Assembly: GCA_041499965.1 (NCBI GenBank) | Contig: JBGQLG010000027.1 | Location: forward strand, 1 to 42,659 | Length of the DNA: 42,659 nucleotides | Source of the DNA: AR5 sp041499965 | Lineage (GTDB): Bacteria > Methylomirabilota > Methylomirabilia > Rokubacteriales > CSP1-6 | Direction: 5' to 3' | Part shown: one piece after another, positions 41,742 through 42,659 of the stretch | How the letters are laid out: every line of letters begins with the position of its first letter | Position numbering within the stretch: the stretch's first letter is position 1 | The notes under the pieces: generated by a model | What the model was told of the DNA's origin: nothing | What the model saw: only the letters and a program-made list of their open reading frames with translations | Databases searched by the model: none | Program-made: the position numbers and the translations under genes

Positions 41742-42659
41742 ATGCCGCTCGTGCTCGCCCACGTCTTGTCGGCTGCGCTCCACGGCGTCGAGGCCGCCCT
41801 CGTGCGCGTCGAGGTCGACGTCAGCGCGGGGCTGCCCGCGTTCACCACCGTCGGCTTGCCGGACTCCGCCGTGCGCGAGAGCCGCGAGCGCGTGCGCACG
41901 GCGATCCGCAACGCCGGCTTCCCCTTCCCGTCCGACCGCATCACGGTCAACCTGGCGCCGGCCGGTCTGCGCAAGGAGGGGGCCTCGTTCGACCTGCCGA
42001 TCGCGCTCGGCATCCTGGCGGCCACCGGCTCGCTGCGGGAGGGCGGGCTCGGCCCTTTCGCCGTCGTCGGGGAGCTCGCGCTGGACGGCCAGATCCAGCC
42101 GGTCCGCGGCACCCTGGCCGTCGGACTCACCTGCCGGCGCCACGGCATCGGCACGCTGCTCGTGCCACGCGACAACTGCCGCGAGGCGGCCGCGGTCGAC
42201 GGGCTCCGCGTGCTGCCGGCCGCGACGCTGCGCGACGCCGTCGCGCTGCTCAACGGCGAGATCGCGCCGGGGCCGGCCCCCGCCGCCGAACCGGCGCCAA
42301 CGACGGGCGACGAGCTCGACTTCGCCGACGTGCGCGGCCAGGTCTACGCCAAGCGGGCGCTGGAGATCGCCGCCGCGGGCGGCCACAACGTGCTAATGGT
42401 GGGGCCACCCGGGGCCGGCAAGACGATGCTGGCCCGGCGGCTGGGGGCCATCCTGCCGCCCCTGGGCGGCGACGAGGTCATCGAGGTGTCGACCATCTGG
42501 TCGGTCGCCGGCCTGCTGCCGCCCCGCGGTGGCCTCGTGCGCGAGCGGCCGTTCCGCGCGCCCCACCACACGATCTCCGTCTCGGGGCTCATCGGCGGCG
42601 GCAGTCCGCCCCATCCCGGTGAGGTGACGCTGGCCCACGGGGGCGTGCTGTTCCTGGAC
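41742..42659 (+). CDS. comM: ComM/YifB family Mg-chelatase-like AAA ATPase, 3' partial
   Basis: The first 306 residues of a ComM protein, open to the window end. The N-terminal domain starts HVLSAALHGVEAALVRVEVD and includes GLPAFTTVGLPDSAVRESRERVR and RITVNLAPAGLRKEGASFDLPIAL, represented in short as NLAPAGLRKEG. The AAA core begins DFADVRGQVYAKRALEIAAAGGHN, with Walker A GPPGAGKT and a Walker B GGVLFLD at the window edge. ComM is a helicase aiding branch migration in natural transformation in proteobacteria; elsewhere the role is less clear. ATG 41742 fits the family start. dprA-type genes would be expected further downstream. Confidence 0.93.
   Translation, partial: MPLVLAHVLSAALHGVEAALVRVEVDVSAGLPAFTTVGLPDSAVRESRERVRTAIRNAGFPFPSDRITVNLAPAGLRKEGASFDLPIALGILAATGSLREGGLGPFAVVGELALDGQIQPVRGTLAVGLTCRRHGIGTLLVPRDNCREAAAVDGLRVLPAATLRDAVALLNGEIAPGPAPAAEPAPTTGDELDFADVRGQVYAKRALEIAAAGGHNVLMVGPPGAGKTMLARRLGAILPPLGGDEVIEVSTIWSVAGLLPPRGGLVRERPFRAPHHTISVSGLIGGGSPPHPGEVTLAHGGVLFLD

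Overview
The window is about 42.7 kb of very GC-rich DNA (by eye near 70%) with long GTG- and ATG-initiated genes in tight, overlapping operons. Clustered F420-type luciferase-like oxidoreductase, type I CoA-transferase, branched-chain amino-acid (Liv) ABC transport, MmgE/PrpD and DUF2071 genes on a Gram-negative style chromosome suggest an uncultured soil or groundwater lineage such as Candidatus Rokubacteria (Methylomirabilota). That assignment is an inference from gene content, not a phylogenetic result.

Region 1 (1-10.7 kb) is a housekeeping backbone on the plus strand: priA (5' end missing, helicase motifs eroded), def, fmt, rsmB, rpe; then a 193-bp palindromic element and a MOSC protein; then ffh, rpsP, rimM, trmD, rplS, rnhB, a 47-aa small ORF and yraN. 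It covers translation initiation, ribosome maturation, protein targeting and genome maintenance.

Region 2 (10.7-15.4 kb) is metabolic: a PhzF-family protein, a cysteine-synthase-like PLP enzyme, a two-subunit CoA-transferase and an F420/FMN luciferase-like oxidoreductase, mostly in overlapping order.

Region 3 (15.4-18.3 kb) has visibly lower GC and is a small integron cassette array without an integrase (a CALIN). Three cassettes (unknown 204-aa protein, P-loop kinase-like protein, HNH-like protein) are separated by attC sites. The 7-base R' box that opens each cassette is the exact reverse complement of the R'' box at its own end. A methyltransferase sits in fourth-cassette position, but its closing attC is not visible.

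Region 4 (18.6-29.7 kb) is accessory metabolism: MmgE/PrpD, a 3-hydroxyisobutyrate-dehydrogenase-like enzyme, a small unknown protein, a methyltransferase, a 36-aa Lys-rich peptide with two VKGG motifs, a MurE-like ligase lacking the UDP-binding domain, a class III cyclase-like protein lacking its catalytic Arg, a SET-domain protein, DUF2071, a decayed dienelactone hydrolase, GNAT, LysE, CYTH, isochorismatase-like and DapA-family genes.

Region 5 (29.7-34.5 kb) is a complete Liv-type ABC importer (Tat-exported binding protein, two ATPases, two permeases).

Region 6 (34.5-41.1 kb, minus strand) is a signalling locus: an NtrC-family activator, a good sigma54 promoter with an upstream palindrome, a 45-aa secreted peptide with a glycine-rich tail, a peptide-type solute-binding protein, a membrane histidine kinase and a soluble hybrid kinase. 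It is the best candidate in the window for an undescribed system. A secreted 167-aa protein and the start of comM close the window. yraN and comM are often close neighbours in other bacteria, so the roughly 30 kb between them may be an accessory block inserted into the backbone.
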